Notes: generated by a model from the letters alone, not told the origin. A DNA stretch of 49,008 nucleotides from Lachnospiraceae bacterium (GCA_017472605.1 JAFUPV010000043.1:1-49008), one strand, 5' to 3'; numbered from the stretch's first letter, positions 15,657 to 24,366 are shown. Translations and numbers: made by a program.

Positions 15657-17696
15657 ATGGAAACGAAAAAACAATACAACATCGGAATTCTCGCCCACGT
15701 AGACGCCGGAAAAACAACCATTACCGAGCAGCTTCTTCTCCTTGGCGGAAGCATCCGCTCTGCGGGAAGTGTGGATTCTGGAACGGCTCAGACGGACTGG
15801 CTGGACGTGGAGCGCCGCCGCGGCATCTCCGTCAAAACAGCATGTGCTCAGATTGAATACAGGGATGCCGTAATCCGGCTGGTCGATACACCAGGACATG
15901 TGGATTTTGCTGCTGAAGTAGCCCGTTCTCTTCAGATACTGGATGCGGCTGTTCTTGTCATTTCCGGTGCAGAAGGGGTTCAGGCTCATACAAAAACCAT
16001 CTTCAAAGCGCTGCAGCAGATGAAAATCCCCACCCTGATTGCAGTAAATAAGATCGACCGTGCCGGTTTTTCCGCCAATGCGCTGGAAGAACAGATCAGA
16101 AAGCAGCTGACAGACAGGCTTCTTGTTCTGCAGGCGATAGGGAAGGAAGCAGAGGAAGAATGCGAAATTTTCACTGCATTCTCGTTCGGCAGCAGCGATT
16201 TAACACAGAATGGAACATCAGCATCCGGTCAGTCCAAACGGTCGGATGACGGCGTTTGTGATGCGGTTCGTGAGCAGATTTTTGCCCAGCTTGCGGAAGT
16301 GGATGAGGAAATGGAAGGTATGTATCTGGAAGAGACGACGCCTTCTGCCGATCTTTTGAAGGAGAAAACAATCGATGCCTGTCAGAAGGGAACACTGGTT
16401 CCTGTTGTCTATTTATGCGCGAAGGAAGGAACGGGAATCCGTGAACTGGCGGATACGGTCATTACCTGTCTGCCGGATGCCTCCAGGCGGAAAACCGAAC
16501 AGCTTGGCGGAATCGTGTTCCAGATCACCCATGATCCGGTGATGGGAAAGGCAGCTCACATCCGGCTGTTTGGAGGCAGTCTGACAAGCCGCGCCGTGGT
16601 TCCGATTCAGGGAAAGAAGCCGGAGGAATGGGAAAAGGCAACGCAGATCCGAACGATTCAGGGCGGAAAGTTTCTTGATACCGGACGAATGGAAGCCGGT
16701 GAGATTGCCGCTGTTTATGGTCTTTCCACCTGCAGTGTCGGTGATGTAATTGGTGAATTGGAAACTGTTTTGGACAGTGTGGCATACATGAAAGCACAGC
16801 CGCTGCTGCTGATCCGGGCAGAACCGGAGGATAACGCAAAGGAGATGGAGCTGGCTGCAGCGCTGACTCAGCTGTCAGAAGAGGATCCGCTGCTCCAGTA
16901 TGAACGAAATCCGCTCACAAAGCAGATGTACCTTCGTGTGATGGGAACGGTTCAGATTGAAATTTTGCAGGAATTGCTTTTGAGCCGGTTTGGATTGTCT
17001 GCAATTTTCTCAAAACCGCAGGTAGTCTATAAAGAAAAGCCGGGAAAGACGGCAGTCGGACAGGAAGTCTATACCATGCCAAAGCCCTGCTGGGCTGTGG
17101 TGGAGCTGCAGATTGAACCGCTGCCGGAAGGAAGCGGAATTGTCTTTGAATCGGTAATCAAGGAAAAAACGCTGCCTTACCGCTACCAGAACCATGTCAG
17201 AGCAAGTCTTTATGACACGTTCCAACAGGGAATTTACGGATGGGAGGTCATGGACGCTAAGGTGACGCTGATTGGCGGTCAGCATCACCATGTACATACA
17301 CATCCGCTGGATTTCTTTGTGGCGACACCGATTGCCGCGCTTCGTGCGCTGACAAACAGCGGATCGGTTCTGATGGAGCCTTACATGAAAGTAACGCTGT
17401 CAGGAGGGGAAGAGCTGATCGGAAGAGTCCTTGGCGATATTCTGGTAATGCGGGGAGAGTTTTCCTCTCCGGTGATGGAGGAGGGAATCTTCACGCTGGA
17501 AGCAGTGATGCCGCTGAAGGACTGCATGGAGTATCCGGTCACGTTCCATTCCCTGACCTCGGGACGGGGAACCTGCACTATGGAATTTGATTCCTGGCGG
17601 CCATGTGAGAAGGGAATGATTGAGACATTGCCAAGAAGAGGCGTGGATCCCCTGGACCGTGCAAAATGGATTCTGTCGTGCAGGAGTGCATATTAG
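15657..17696 (+). CDS. TetM-like translational GTPase (ribosomal protection family)
   Basis: The 679-residue protein is an EF-G-like GTPase of the Tet ribosomal-protection branch. G1 is AHVDAGKT (residues 13-20), the switch I region RRGISVKTA, G3 DTPGH (77-81) and G4 NKID. Domains II-V follow, with the domain IV/V linkers recognisable (TPIAALRALTNSGSVLMEPY). In true Tet(M)/Tet(O) proteins the tip of domain IV has a Y-S-P-V-S loop that displaces tetracycline; here the aligned stretch reads HHVHTHPLDFF. So classical tetracycline protection is doubtful, and a housekeeping or other drug-protection role is possible. The start at 15657 follows GGAAAG closely; an ATG at 15642 is the alternative. It sits inside the sugar island without obvious linkage. 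Confidence 0.85.
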   Translation: METKKQYNIGILAHVDAGKTTITEQLLLLGGSIRSAGSVDSGTAQTDWLDVERRRGISVKTACAQIEYRDAVIRLVDTPGHVDFAAEVARSLQILDAAVLVISGAEGVQAHTKTIFKALQQMKIPTLIAVNKIDRAGFSANALEEQIRKQLTDRLLVLQAIGKEAEEECEIFTAFSFGSSDLTQNGTSASGQSKRSDDGVCDAVREQIFAQLAEVDEEMEGMYLEETTPSADLLKEKTIDACQKGTLVPVVYLCAKEGTGIRELADTVITCLPDASRRKTEQLGGIVFQITHDPVMGKAAHIRLFGGSLTSRAVVPIQGKKPEEWEKATQIRTIQGGKFLDTGRMEAGEIAAVYGLSTCSVGDVIGELETVLDSVAYMKAQPLLLIRAEPEDNAKEMELAAALTQLSEEDPLLQYERNPLTKQMYLRVMGTVQIEILQELLLSRFGLSAIFSKPQVVYKEKPGKTAVGQEVYTMPKPCWAVVELQIEPLPEGSGIVFESVIKEKTLPYRYQNHVRASLYDTFQQGIYGWEVMDAKVTLIGGQHHHVHTHPLDFFVATPIAALRALTNSGSVLMEPYMKVTLSGGEELIGRVLGDILVMRGEFSSPVMEEGIFTLEAVMPLKDCMEYPVTFHSLTSGRGTCTMEFDSWRPCEKGMIETLPRRGVDPLDRAKWILSCRSAY

Positions 17697-17787
17697 TAAT
17701 GAAGAGAGAGGGATAACAGAAGGCAATAAAAGGCGATCAAAGATGGTGAATGATTGTTAAAAAAACGTTCAGAAGGGGGGACACGAA

Positions 17788-19134
17788 ATGAGAAGATGGA
17801 AAAAGCAGCTGCTGGCTTCTGCTGCCGAAATGGTCTTTTTCGCGCTCAGTCTGATCCCGGCATTGGCGTCGGAGGATGTGGCTGTCGGAAACGGTTGGGA
17901 GAAGAAAGAATACACGGGAGAGGAAGCAACCATCCGTTTCAGCTGGTGGGGTGATGAGGATCGGATGGCCGCAACTCTGGCAGTTGTTGTGGCATTTGAA
18001 GAAGAATATCCGATGATCCATGTCATACCGGAGTTTTCCGGCATCAGCGGATATCATGAGTTGCTGAGAGTGGAACTGGAGCAGGGAAAAGCACCGGATC
18101 TGATGCAGATTGATGCAAAGGAGATGGAATCCCTTGAAAATGCGAATCCGGCCTGGTTTGCAGACTGGGAATTGGCTGGCTTTGATTTCTCTGACTATGA
18201 GGAGGCATTTCTGCAGCTGCCGGTCAACGGGTCCTATGGAGAAGTGCAGCTGGGAATTCCCGTTGATCTGGACGGCAGCGCGATGATTGTTAACGAGGAA
18301 TTTTCCGATGAGATTGGGATTGATCTGACCGAAGCATATTCCTGGGATGATTTGATTGAGTGGGGAATCATTGTCCGTGAATATGATGACGAAATGTATC
18401 TGCTTTGTGCAGGTACACCGGAAATTGCCGAATATATCGTTACGCTCTATGCCAAGCAACTGACCGGAAAAACTGCTTTTGATGAAACGGAAGGAGTCCT
18501 GAACATAACCGAAGAGCAGCTGGCAGAATGTTTCCAATATGTTGCGAAGCTGTATGAGAATGAGGTGGTTCCATCCGTTGATGTCAGCGCGGCTTACGAT
18601 GGGAACCGGCACCAGGATCCGGGCTGGATTGACGGCATGTATCTTTGTTCCTTTGCCCGGATATCAGAAATGGATGAGATGCTGAAGGCAAATGAGGAAG
18701 CCGGCTGGCTGTTTGGGCTGCTGCCGATGATGGAAGAAGCAATGGATGACGGTTGGACAGCCGACTGTACGCAGGTGATCGCTCTTTCCTCAGGTTGTGA
18801 ACACCCGGAGGCTGCGGTTTTGTTTGCTGACTATTTGCTGAATCATCCGGATTCGGTTTCTACCCTTGGACTTACGCGGGGGATACCGGCATCAGAGACG
18901 GCAAGAACGGTCTGTGAAGAAGAAAGAATTCTGGATGAAAGCGTAACACAGGCATCAGAGATTGCACTTAATTATGCAGGACTGACATCGGATGGTTATT
19001 GGTCTTCGGATGATGGAAAAAACATTGTTACGGAAGCAATTGAACAGATTGGATCCGGTGAAAAAACACCGGAGGAAGCAGCTGCGGAAGTGATGCTTCG
19101 GCTACAGGAACTGATCCCTTCTGTTACAGAATGA
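17788..19134 (+). CDS. Extracellular sugar-binding protein (family 1 solute-binding), no lipobox
   Basis: The 448-residue product looks like an ABC-importer binding protein for oligosaccharides: a secretory signal, then SWWGDEDRMAATLAVVVAFE, the APDLMQIDAKEM segment and a C-terminal helical lobe (TADCTQVIALSSGCEHPEAA, ADYLLNHPDS). The N terminus is a plain signal peptide (MRRWKKQLLASAAEM, hydrophobic core, ALA before Ser) without the cysteine lipobox almost always present in Gram-positive binding proteins, so it would not be lipid-anchored. AGGGGGG precedes the start. No permease or ATPase genes are adjacent, so it is an orphan, possibly working with a transporter elsewhere. It is 90 bp upstream of a GH43 gene in the same orientation. 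Confidence 0.85.
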   Translation: MRRWKKQLLASAAEMVFFALSLIPALASEDVAVGNGWEKKEYTGEEATIRFSWWGDEDRMAATLAVVVAFEEEYPMIHVIPEFSGISGYHELLRVELEQGKAPDLMQIDAKEMESLENANPAWFADWELAGFDFSDYEEAFLQLPVNGSYGEVQLGIPVDLDGSAMIVNEEFSDEIGIDLTEAYSWDDLIEWGIIVREYDDEMYLLCAGTPEIAEYIVTLYAKQLTGKTAFDETEGVLNITEEQLAECFQYVAKLYENEVVPSVDVSAAYDGNRHQDPGWIDGMYLCSFARISEMDEMLKANEEAGWLFGLLPMMEEAMDDGWTADCTQVIALSSGCEHPEAAVLFADYLLNHPDSVSTLGLTRGIPASETARTVCEEERILDESVTQASEIALNYAGLTSDGYWSSDDGKNIVTEAIEQIGSGEKTPEEAAAEVMLRLQELIPSVTE

Positions 19135-19224
19135 CAGATAGAAGAGCTTTCAGAAGATCTTTTAGTGAAAAGTACAGGGAAGAATTTGGTACATATCGAT
19201 TAAGATGAGAACAAGGAGAATGCA

Positions 19225-20769
19225 ATGAAAGGATTTACATGGAACGCCGACAATGGAGACGGCACTTACACAAACCCGATTCTGTACACCGATTATTCCG
19301 ATCCGGATGTGATCCGTGTCGGGGAGGACTACTACATGGTGGCCTCCAGCTTTTGCAACACACCGGCACTTCCGGTACTTCAGTCAAAGGATCTGGTCAA
19401 CTGGAAGATGATTTCCTATGTTCTGGAGCAGATTGATGAGCCGGGCTATGAAGTGCCGCAGCACGGACATGGCGTCTGGGCACCGGCAATCCGCTATCAG
19501 GAAGGATATTTTTATGTGTATTATCCGATGCCGGACGAAGGAATCTTCATGTCAAAAGCGAAAGATGCAGCAGGTCCCTGGTCGAAGCCGGTCTGCGTCA
19601 AGAGGGCAAAGGGCTGGATTGATCCCTGTCCTTTCTGGGATGATGACGGAAAGGCCTATCTGGTCAATGGATTTGCCAAGAGCCGCTGCGGAATCAAGAG
19701 CATCCTTCATATCAGCGAAATGAGCTGGGATGGAACAATGTTATATGGAGAAGGCCAGCATATATTTGACGGCCGCAATACCCAGCCAACCATTGAAGGT
19801 CCAAAGATGTATAAGAGAAATGGGTATTACTATATCTTTGCTCCGGCCGGAAGTGTGAAAGCCGGTTGGCAGACGGTTCTTCGCTCCCGCAATGTCTATG
19901 GCCCATATGAAGAAAAGATTGTTATGATGCAGTGCGATACACCGGTAAATGGACCTCATCAGGGCGGATGGGTGGATACACCATCCGGAGAAGACTGGTT
20001 CATTCATTTCCAGGATGTCCGCAATCCGGGACGCATTGTACACCTGCAGCCGATGGAGTGGGAAAACGACTGGCCGGTGATTGGATTAAATGGAGGAGAC
20101 GGGTATGGAACACCGGTTTCCACCTGGAAGAAGCCGGATGTAGGCGGTGTCTATCCGCCGTGCTCACCGGATGACAGCGATGAATTTACGTCTGAGAAGC
20201 TGGGTCTGCAGTGGCAGTGGAATGCAAATCATCAGGACAGCTGGTATCAGATGGAACAGCCGGGAATCCGTCTGTTTGCACAGAATTATGAAGGGGCTCT
20301 CTGCGATGCGCCTCATCTGTTGTTGCAGAAGTGGACGGCTCCTGCCTTTACCGTGGATGTGACGGTGGATGTGACAGATCTGAAGGACGGTGATGTGGCA
20401 GGTCTGGTGTCACAGGCGAGATTCTACACTGCACTTGCCGTGGAAAAAGAAGAGGGAACCTGCTATCTGACTCAGGTTTTGGGACATATCGGAGCGGAGG
20501 AAGAGACAAAACGCCTTGGTGTGATCGGCGGCGGAATCCTCCACCTGGGCATGGAGGTGTTTGCCGATGGTACCGGCCAGTTCTATTTCCCGGATGTGAT
20601 GGGTGTCTGGAGACCAGCCGGTGAGAAAGTCACCTTTACTCCTGGATACTGGGTTGGTGTGAAATATGGTCTTTTTGCGTCCCACAGGGGAAGCGGTGCA
20701 GCAGGAAGTCTGATCGGAAAATCGATTCGGATTGGCACGGATGGAGCCATGGACGGAACAAAGGGATAA
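19225..20769 (+). CDS. GH43 beta-xylosidase/arabinofuranosidase with C-terminal lectin-like domain
   Basis: This 514-residue protein has the GH43 propeller in residues 1-310 with the catalytic triad visible: base D26 in YTDYSDPDVI, D133 in GWIDPCPFWDDDG, and acid E191 in TIEGPKMYK. The C-terminal ~190 residues (from SPDDSDEFTSEKLGLQWQW) form the concanavalin-like domain found in xylosidase-type GH43 enzymes, which helps shape the active site. It should cleave xylose or arabinose from short oligosaccharides. There is no signal peptide, so it would act inside the cell after import. CAAGGAGAATGCA precedes the ATG. It differs from the other GH43 in the window in its accessory domain, so the two are not recent duplicates. 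Confidence 0.92.
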   Translation: MKGFTWNADNGDGTYTNPILYTDYSDPDVIRVGEDYYMVASSFCNTPALPVLQSKDLVNWKMISYVLEQIDEPGYEVPQHGHGVWAPAIRYQEGYFYVYYPMPDEGIFMSKAKDAAGPWSKPVCVKRAKGWIDPCPFWDDDGKAYLVNGFAKSRCGIKSILHISEMSWDGTMLYGEGQHIFDGRNTQPTIEGPKMYKRNGYYYIFAPAGSVKAGWQTVLRSRNVYGPYEEKIVMMQCDTPVNGPHQGGWVDTPSGEDWFIHFQDVRNPGRIVHLQPMEWENDWPVIGLNGGDGYGTPVSTWKKPDVGGVYPPCSPDDSDEFTSEKLGLQWQWNANHQDSWYQMEQPGIRLFAQNYEGALCDAPHLLLQKWTAPAFTVDVTVDVTDLKDGDVAGLVSQARFYTALAVEKEEGTCYLTQVLGHIGAEEETKRLGVIGGGILHLGMEVFADGTGQFYFPDVMGVWRPAGEKVTFTPGYWVGVKYGLFASHRGSGAAGSLIGKSIRIGTDGAMDGTKG

Positions 20770-20836
20770 AACAAACCGGTAAGGGATAGAATAGAAAACA
20801 ATAGAATAATACATGGCAGATAAGAGTGTTTTATGC

Positions 20837-20842
20837 TATACT
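20837..20842 (+). promoter_or_regulatory. Extended -10 element before the aldo/keto reductase gene
   Basis: TATACT at 20837-20842 is preceded by TG one base upstream (extended -10). No good -35 hexamer is seen 17 bp upstream (TGGCAG). It could drive the reductase gene starting at 20963. Confidence 0.55.
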
Positions 20843-20962
20843 GTAACAAAGTGCCGTAATTAAAACGGATGAAAAACAATGTTACGTTGACTCTGAGAAC
20901 AAACGTAAGAGGCGACCAGGCGAATGCAGGTGATTCAAAGAGCGGTTACAGGAGGTAAAACA

Positions 20963-21841
20963 ATGATCTGTCTTGGAGCGGGAAATTTTGGAACGAAAAC
21001 TTCAAAGGAAGAAGCATTCCGTATCATGGACCGCTATCTGGAACTTGGCGGTGTCATGATTGATACCGCCAATGTTTATGCCAGATGGGGTGTGGAGAAA
21101 GAGAATCTAAGCGAGCAGTATATTGGTCAGTGGCTGGCAGACCGTCGTGTAAAAGAGAAAATGAAGGTGGCAACAAAAGGCGGCCATTATGATCTGGAAA
21201 CTCCGGATGTCAGCAGGATCCGTCGGGACTGCATCCGGAAGGATCTGGAAGAAAGTCTTCGCTGCCTTGGTCTGGAGAGAATCGAACTGTACTGGGTTCA
21301 TAAGGATGACCGTTCGGTATCGGTGGAAGAGATTGTGGACTGGATGGAGGAACTGGTCAAAGAAGGGCTGATCGTGAATTATGGTGCGTCCAACATGAAG
21401 CTGGACCGTGCGGAGCAGGCGAGGCAGTATGCACGGGAGAAGGGGCTGAATGGTTTCTGCGCCATGCAGAATCGCTTTACGCTTCCGGTGGTGAATCCGG
21501 GACATAAAATCTGGCAGGATCCGGGGACTGTAATACCGGATGCCGATTACCGGAAATGGCACGCAGAGCATCAGGTTCCGCTCTATGCTTACTCCTCCCT
21601 GTCCCAGGGATTTTATGCCAAGTGGAGCGAAGGAAGCCTGACAGAGCCGCTGAAGGAGATGTATCTGAACGAAGAGACGGAGAGGATTGGAAGAGTATTG
21701 ACAAAGGAATCGAAAGAAACCGGCTTGTCATATGCTGCGCTGACCTTGAGAGAACTGATGAAACAGTCATTTCCGGTGATACCGGTAGCGGCGGTCAGTC
21801 GGGCCGAGCAGCTGGATGAGTTGGAATCAGTGATTCCCTGA
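20963..21841 (+). CDS. Aldo/keto reductase
   Basis: The 292-residue TIM-barrel protein has the AKR catalytic tetrad: D34 and Y39 in MIDTANVYARWG, K72 in VATKGG, and H113 in YWVHKDD. It would use NAD(P)H to reduce aldehydes or ketones, perhaps sugars or sugar derivatives given the neighbourhood. The ATG at 20963 is chosen because AGGAGGT stands eight bases upstream; an earlier ATG at 20924 has no such site. The 3' end lies in the first of three 27-bp tandem repeats, each of which would re-encode the last residues (LESV-P-stop). The next gene is a sugar isomerase-like protein in the same orientation. Confidence 0.92.
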   Translation: MICLGAGNFGTKTSKEEAFRIMDRYLELGGVMIDTANVYARWGVEKENLSEQYIGQWLADRRVKEKMKVATKGGHYDLETPDVSRIRRDCIRKDLEESLRCLGLERIELYWVHKDDRSVSVEEIVDWMEELVKEGLIVNYGASNMKLDRAEQARQYAREKGLNGFCAMQNRFTLPVVNPGHKIWQDPGTVIPDADYRKWHAEHQVPLYAYSSLSQGFYAKWSEGSLTEPLKEMYLNEETERIGRVLTKESKETGLSYAALTLRELMKQSFPVIPVAAVSRAEQLDELESVIP

Positions 21842-21901
21842 CTTGCGTTGGAGTCGGTAAGCCCCTGAATTGCATTGAAATCAGTAACCCTCTGACTCGT
21901 A
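21821..21901 (+). repeat. Three 27-bp tandem repeats at the end of the reductase gene
   Basis: Units at 21821-21847, 21848-21874 and 21875-21901 are exactly 27 bp each and roughly 70-75 percent alike, all starting TTG(G/A)A and containing CTGA stops. The first unit is the last coding part of the aldo/keto reductase; the next two re-encode L-E-S-V-S-P-stop and L-K-S-V-T-L-stop. This is an old partial duplication of the 3' end. Confidence 0.8.
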
Positions 21902-21968
21902 GACGGATGTTTTGGTCATCCAATCATTGAACCACAGGAAAAACAGGAGAAAAGGAAAGGAATTTATC

Positions 21969-23057
21969 ATGAGAATTGGAATAAATACATCATTTCCCCA
22001 CAGAAGCCCGGAAGAATGGGCAGATACACTGGTAAAAATGAACTGCCGTGCCGTTTCTTTTCCGGTGGATTATACAGCACCGGTCAGCCAGATCGATGCC
22101 TATGTAAAGGCAGCCAGGGAACGGGATATCAAGATCGCGGAAGTAGGAATCTGGAAATCACCGTTTGTGCCGGATGAGAAAATCGCAAGGGAAGTCCGCA
22201 GGCGCAGTGAAGAACAGCTTCGTCTGGCTGACTACATCCATGCTGCCTGCTGCGTCAATGTATCCGGAGCCTTTGGTGAAGTCTGGTCCGGCTGCTATGC
22301 GGAGAATTTTACCAGAGAAAGCTATCAGAAGAATGTGGAGTTTGTTCAGGAACTCTGTGATCAAGTGAAACCGACGAATACCTATTTCACGCTGGAACCA
22401 ATGCAGTGGATGGTGCCGGATTCACCGGAACAGTATCTGCAGTTTATCAGGGATGTAAACAGAGATCGTTTTGCCGTGCACATGGATGTGATCAATTTCA
22501 TAAAGGATCCCGATACCTACACCCACAAAAAGGAATTGATTGAACGCAGCTTTGCGCTTCTTGGACCATACATCAAAAGCTGCCATATCAAAGACTGTAA
22601 GCTGATGGACGGAACAACAGTAATGATCCGTGAGGTCCCGATTGGTGAGGGAACCATGGATCTGGTGACTTATCTGACTGAGATCGCAAAGCTGGATCCG
22701 GATATGCCGGTACTGGTGGAGCACCTTCCGGAGCTTTCCGCCTATGGAAAAGGAGTCGATTATCTGAACGCAATGCCGGAGTCAAAGCTGGATCTGCGTC
22801 CTGTGAAAGAAGAAGCCGGCCACTGCGGCGCAGAGGCGTTCCTGATCCGCAACACGACAAGAGCGCAGCGGGAACAGATCGTTCGTGATTCCCTCGGGTA
22901 CGGCGAGTTTGGCTGTGATGACTGCGGGGACGGTTTTGACATGTACTGGCCCTACATTGAGGGAAAGAAGGAACTGAAGGAAATTACCATGGAATATCAG
23001 GCACGTTATGTGATTGATATGGATGAGAAACCAAGACGTGGATGCCCGATCGGATGA
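21969..23057 (+). CDS. Xylose-isomerase-like TIM-barrel sugar isomerase/epimerase
   Basis: The 362-residue protein begins with the pattern of sugar phosphate isomerase/epimerase (AP endonuclease 2-like) TIM barrels: MRIGINTSFPHRSPEEWADT, TYFTLEPMQW, VHMDVINFIKDP and CHIKDCK, supplying likely metal-binding Glu, Asp and His residues. It probably interconverts keto and aldo sugars or epimerises them. The start at 21969 follows AAAGGA by eight bases. The barrel seems complete by about residue 280; an extra ~85-residue C-terminal region contains FGCDDCGDGFDMYWP and ends RRGCPIG, with several cysteines not usual for the family. It follows the aldo/keto reductase in the same orientation and precedes the Nudix gene. 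Confidence 0.85.
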   Translation: MRIGINTSFPHRSPEEWADTLVKMNCRAVSFPVDYTAPVSQIDAYVKAARERDIKIAEVGIWKSPFVPDEKIAREVRRRSEEQLRLADYIHAACCVNVSGAFGEVWSGCYAENFTRESYQKNVEFVQELCDQVKPTNTYFTLEPMQWMVPDSPEQYLQFIRDVNRDRFAVHMDVINFIKDPDTYTHKKELIERSFALLGPYIKSCHIKDCKLMDGTTVMIREVPIGEGTMDLVTYLTEIAKLDPDMPVLVEHLPELSAYGKGVDYLNAMPESKLDLRPVKEEAGHCGAEAFLIRNTTRAQREQIVRDSLGYGEFGCDDCGDGFDMYWPYIEGKKELKEITMEYQARYVIDMDEKPRRGCPIG

Positions 23058-23079
23058 TGGATGGGAGATGGGAGAAACA

Positions 23080-23529
23080 ATGAGTCGTACAGAAACAGTG
23101 GAGCTGACAGTTTTGTGTCTGCTTCGGAAGGATGACAGGTATTTGCTGCAGGACCGGATCAAGAAGGACTGGAGGGGATATACTCTGCCGGGTGGTCATG
23201 TGGAACCGGGCGAGTCGATTGTCGATGCAGTTGTACGCGAGATGCAGGAAGAAACCGGCCTTACGGTATCCAATCCAAGATTATGCGGTGTGAAGCAGTT
23301 CCCCATCGAGGGTGGACGGTATCTTGTTTTTCTGTTCCTGGCGGACCAGTTTTCTGGAGAGCTGATTTCTTCCGAAGAAGGCCAGATGCACTGGGTTCAG
23401 AAAGACAGGCTTTCCGAGGTGAATCTGGTCGATGATTTTCATGAGCTGCTGGAGGTCATGCTGGATGAGAAGCTTTCGGAGTTTCAGTATGTAGTCGATG
23501 GCGATGAGTGGAACGCGGTGCTTCGGTAA
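23080..23529 (+). CDS. Nudix hydrolase (MutT-like)
   Basis: The 149-residue protein has a complete Nudix box, GGHVEPGESIVDAVVREM followed by QEETGL, matching G-x5-E-x7-REUXEE-x-G-U. Nudix enzymes hydrolyse nucleoside diphosphates linked to another moiety, for example 8-oxo-dGTP; this one resembles the short MutT/YvcI-type 8-oxo-dGTP diphosphatases, but the substrate is not certain. The ATG at 23080 follows GGGAG by about six bases and comes 22 bp after the isomerase stop, so it may share that transcript. A hairpin follows at 23544. Confidence 0.88.
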   Translation: MSRTETVELTVLCLLRKDDRYLLQDRIKKDWRGYTLPGGHVEPGESIVDAVVREMQEETGLTVSNPRLCGVKQFPIEGGRYLVFLFLADQFSGELISSEEGQMHWVQKDRLSEVNLVDDFHELLEVMLDEKLSEFQYVVDGDEWNAVLR

Positions 23530-23543
23530 ATAATTGTTCGATG

Positions 23544-23571
23544 GAGAATCCGGCTTTGCTGGATTCTCTAT
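23544..23571 (+). terminator. Short terminator after the Nudix gene
   Basis: GAGAATCC (23544-23551) pairs with GGATTCTC (23561-23568), followed by TATTTATTT. The right arm overlaps the stop codon of a minus-strand AraC remnant. Confidence 0.65.
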
Positions 23572-23744
23572 TTATTTCGATACACAGATGGTGTAATCCC
23601 GACAATGGATTTGAAGCATTTGGAAAAATGATAAATATCGCAGAATCCACAGGCAGAAGAAATTTCTCCGATACTGAGAGTTCCATTCTGAAGAAATTCA
23701 AGGGCAAAGGAGATTCGGATTCGGAGTATGTAGTGGAAAATCGT
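23568..23744 (-). pseudogene. C-terminal remnant of an AraC-family regulator
   Basis: On the minus strand 58 codons ending at the TAG at 23570-23568 read as the final part of an AraC DNA-binding domain: FHYILRIRISFALEFLQNG, then LSIGEISSACGFCDIYHFSK, then the signature FKSIVGITPSVYRNK. There is no start codon or ribosome binding site in a sensible place, and the upstream sequence becomes the ispF promoter region, so the rest of the gene was deleted. It points to a lost regulator that once ended this sugar island. Confidence 0.8.
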
Positions 23745-23815
23745 ACGTCTTGAAATCCTGTCAGTTTTATGATAGACTGGAATCCGGAAAATGAAAAATG
23801 AAGGGAGAATGCTTC

Positions 23816-24358
23816 ATGAGAATAGGTATGGGATATGATGTTCATCGTCTGGTAGAGGACAGAAAGCTGATCATCGGCGGTGTGGAGATTCCCTATGAAA
23901 AGGGACTGCTGGGCCATTCCGACGCGGATGTGCTGCTCCACGCGATCATGGACGCGCTGCTTGGCGCTGCCGGCCTTGGCGACATCGGGAAACATTTCCC
24001 GGACAACGATCCGGCTTATAAAGGAATATCCAGCATGCTTCTTCTGAAGAAGGTTGGTGAACTGCTAAAGGAACATGCATACTTTATCTGCAACATCGAC
24101 GCGACGATCATTGCCCAGCGCCCCAAAATGGCGCCTTATCGGGAACAGATGAGAGAAAACGTTGCCTCCATGCTGGGAATCGACGTGGATCAGGTCAACA
24201 TCAAAGCAACGACGGAAGAAGGACTTGGTTTTACGGGAAGCGGAGAGGGAATCTCTTCTCAGGCAATCTGTCTTCTGGAAAAACCGGAGTTTTACTATGA
24301 GGCTCCTGTCTATGGCGGCTGCGGAGGCTGTGGAGGCTGCGGCGGAGCTGAGAAATAA
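23816..24358 (+). CDS. ispF: 2-C-methyl-D-erythritol 2,4-cyclodiphosphate synthase IspF with Gly-Cys tail
   Basis: IspF cyclises CDP-methylerythritol 2-phosphate in the MEP isoprenoid pathway. The zinc and substrate residues are visible: GYDVHR near the N terminus (Asp8, His10 ligands), the [19 protein letters not shown] helix with the third ligand His42, and the [17 protein letters not shown] signature near the C terminus. AAGGGAG precedes the ATG at 23816. The normal fold should end near residue 160; this copy adds a tail of about 20 residues, [20 protein letters not shown], with three evenly spaced cysteines in glycine. The function of the tail is unknown. It appears to be monocistronic and is followed by a T-box-controlled cysteine operon. 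Confidence 0.95.
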   Translation: MRIGMGYDVHRLVEDRKLIIGGVEIPYEKGLLGHSDADVLLHAIMDALLGAAGLGDIGKHFPDNDPAYKGISSMLLLKKVGELLKEHAYFICNIDATIIAQRPKMAPYREQMRENVASMLGIDVDQVNIKATTEEGLGFTGSGEGISSQAICLLEKPEFYYEAPVYGGCGGCGGCGGAEK

Positions 24359-24366
24359 AAAAAGTG

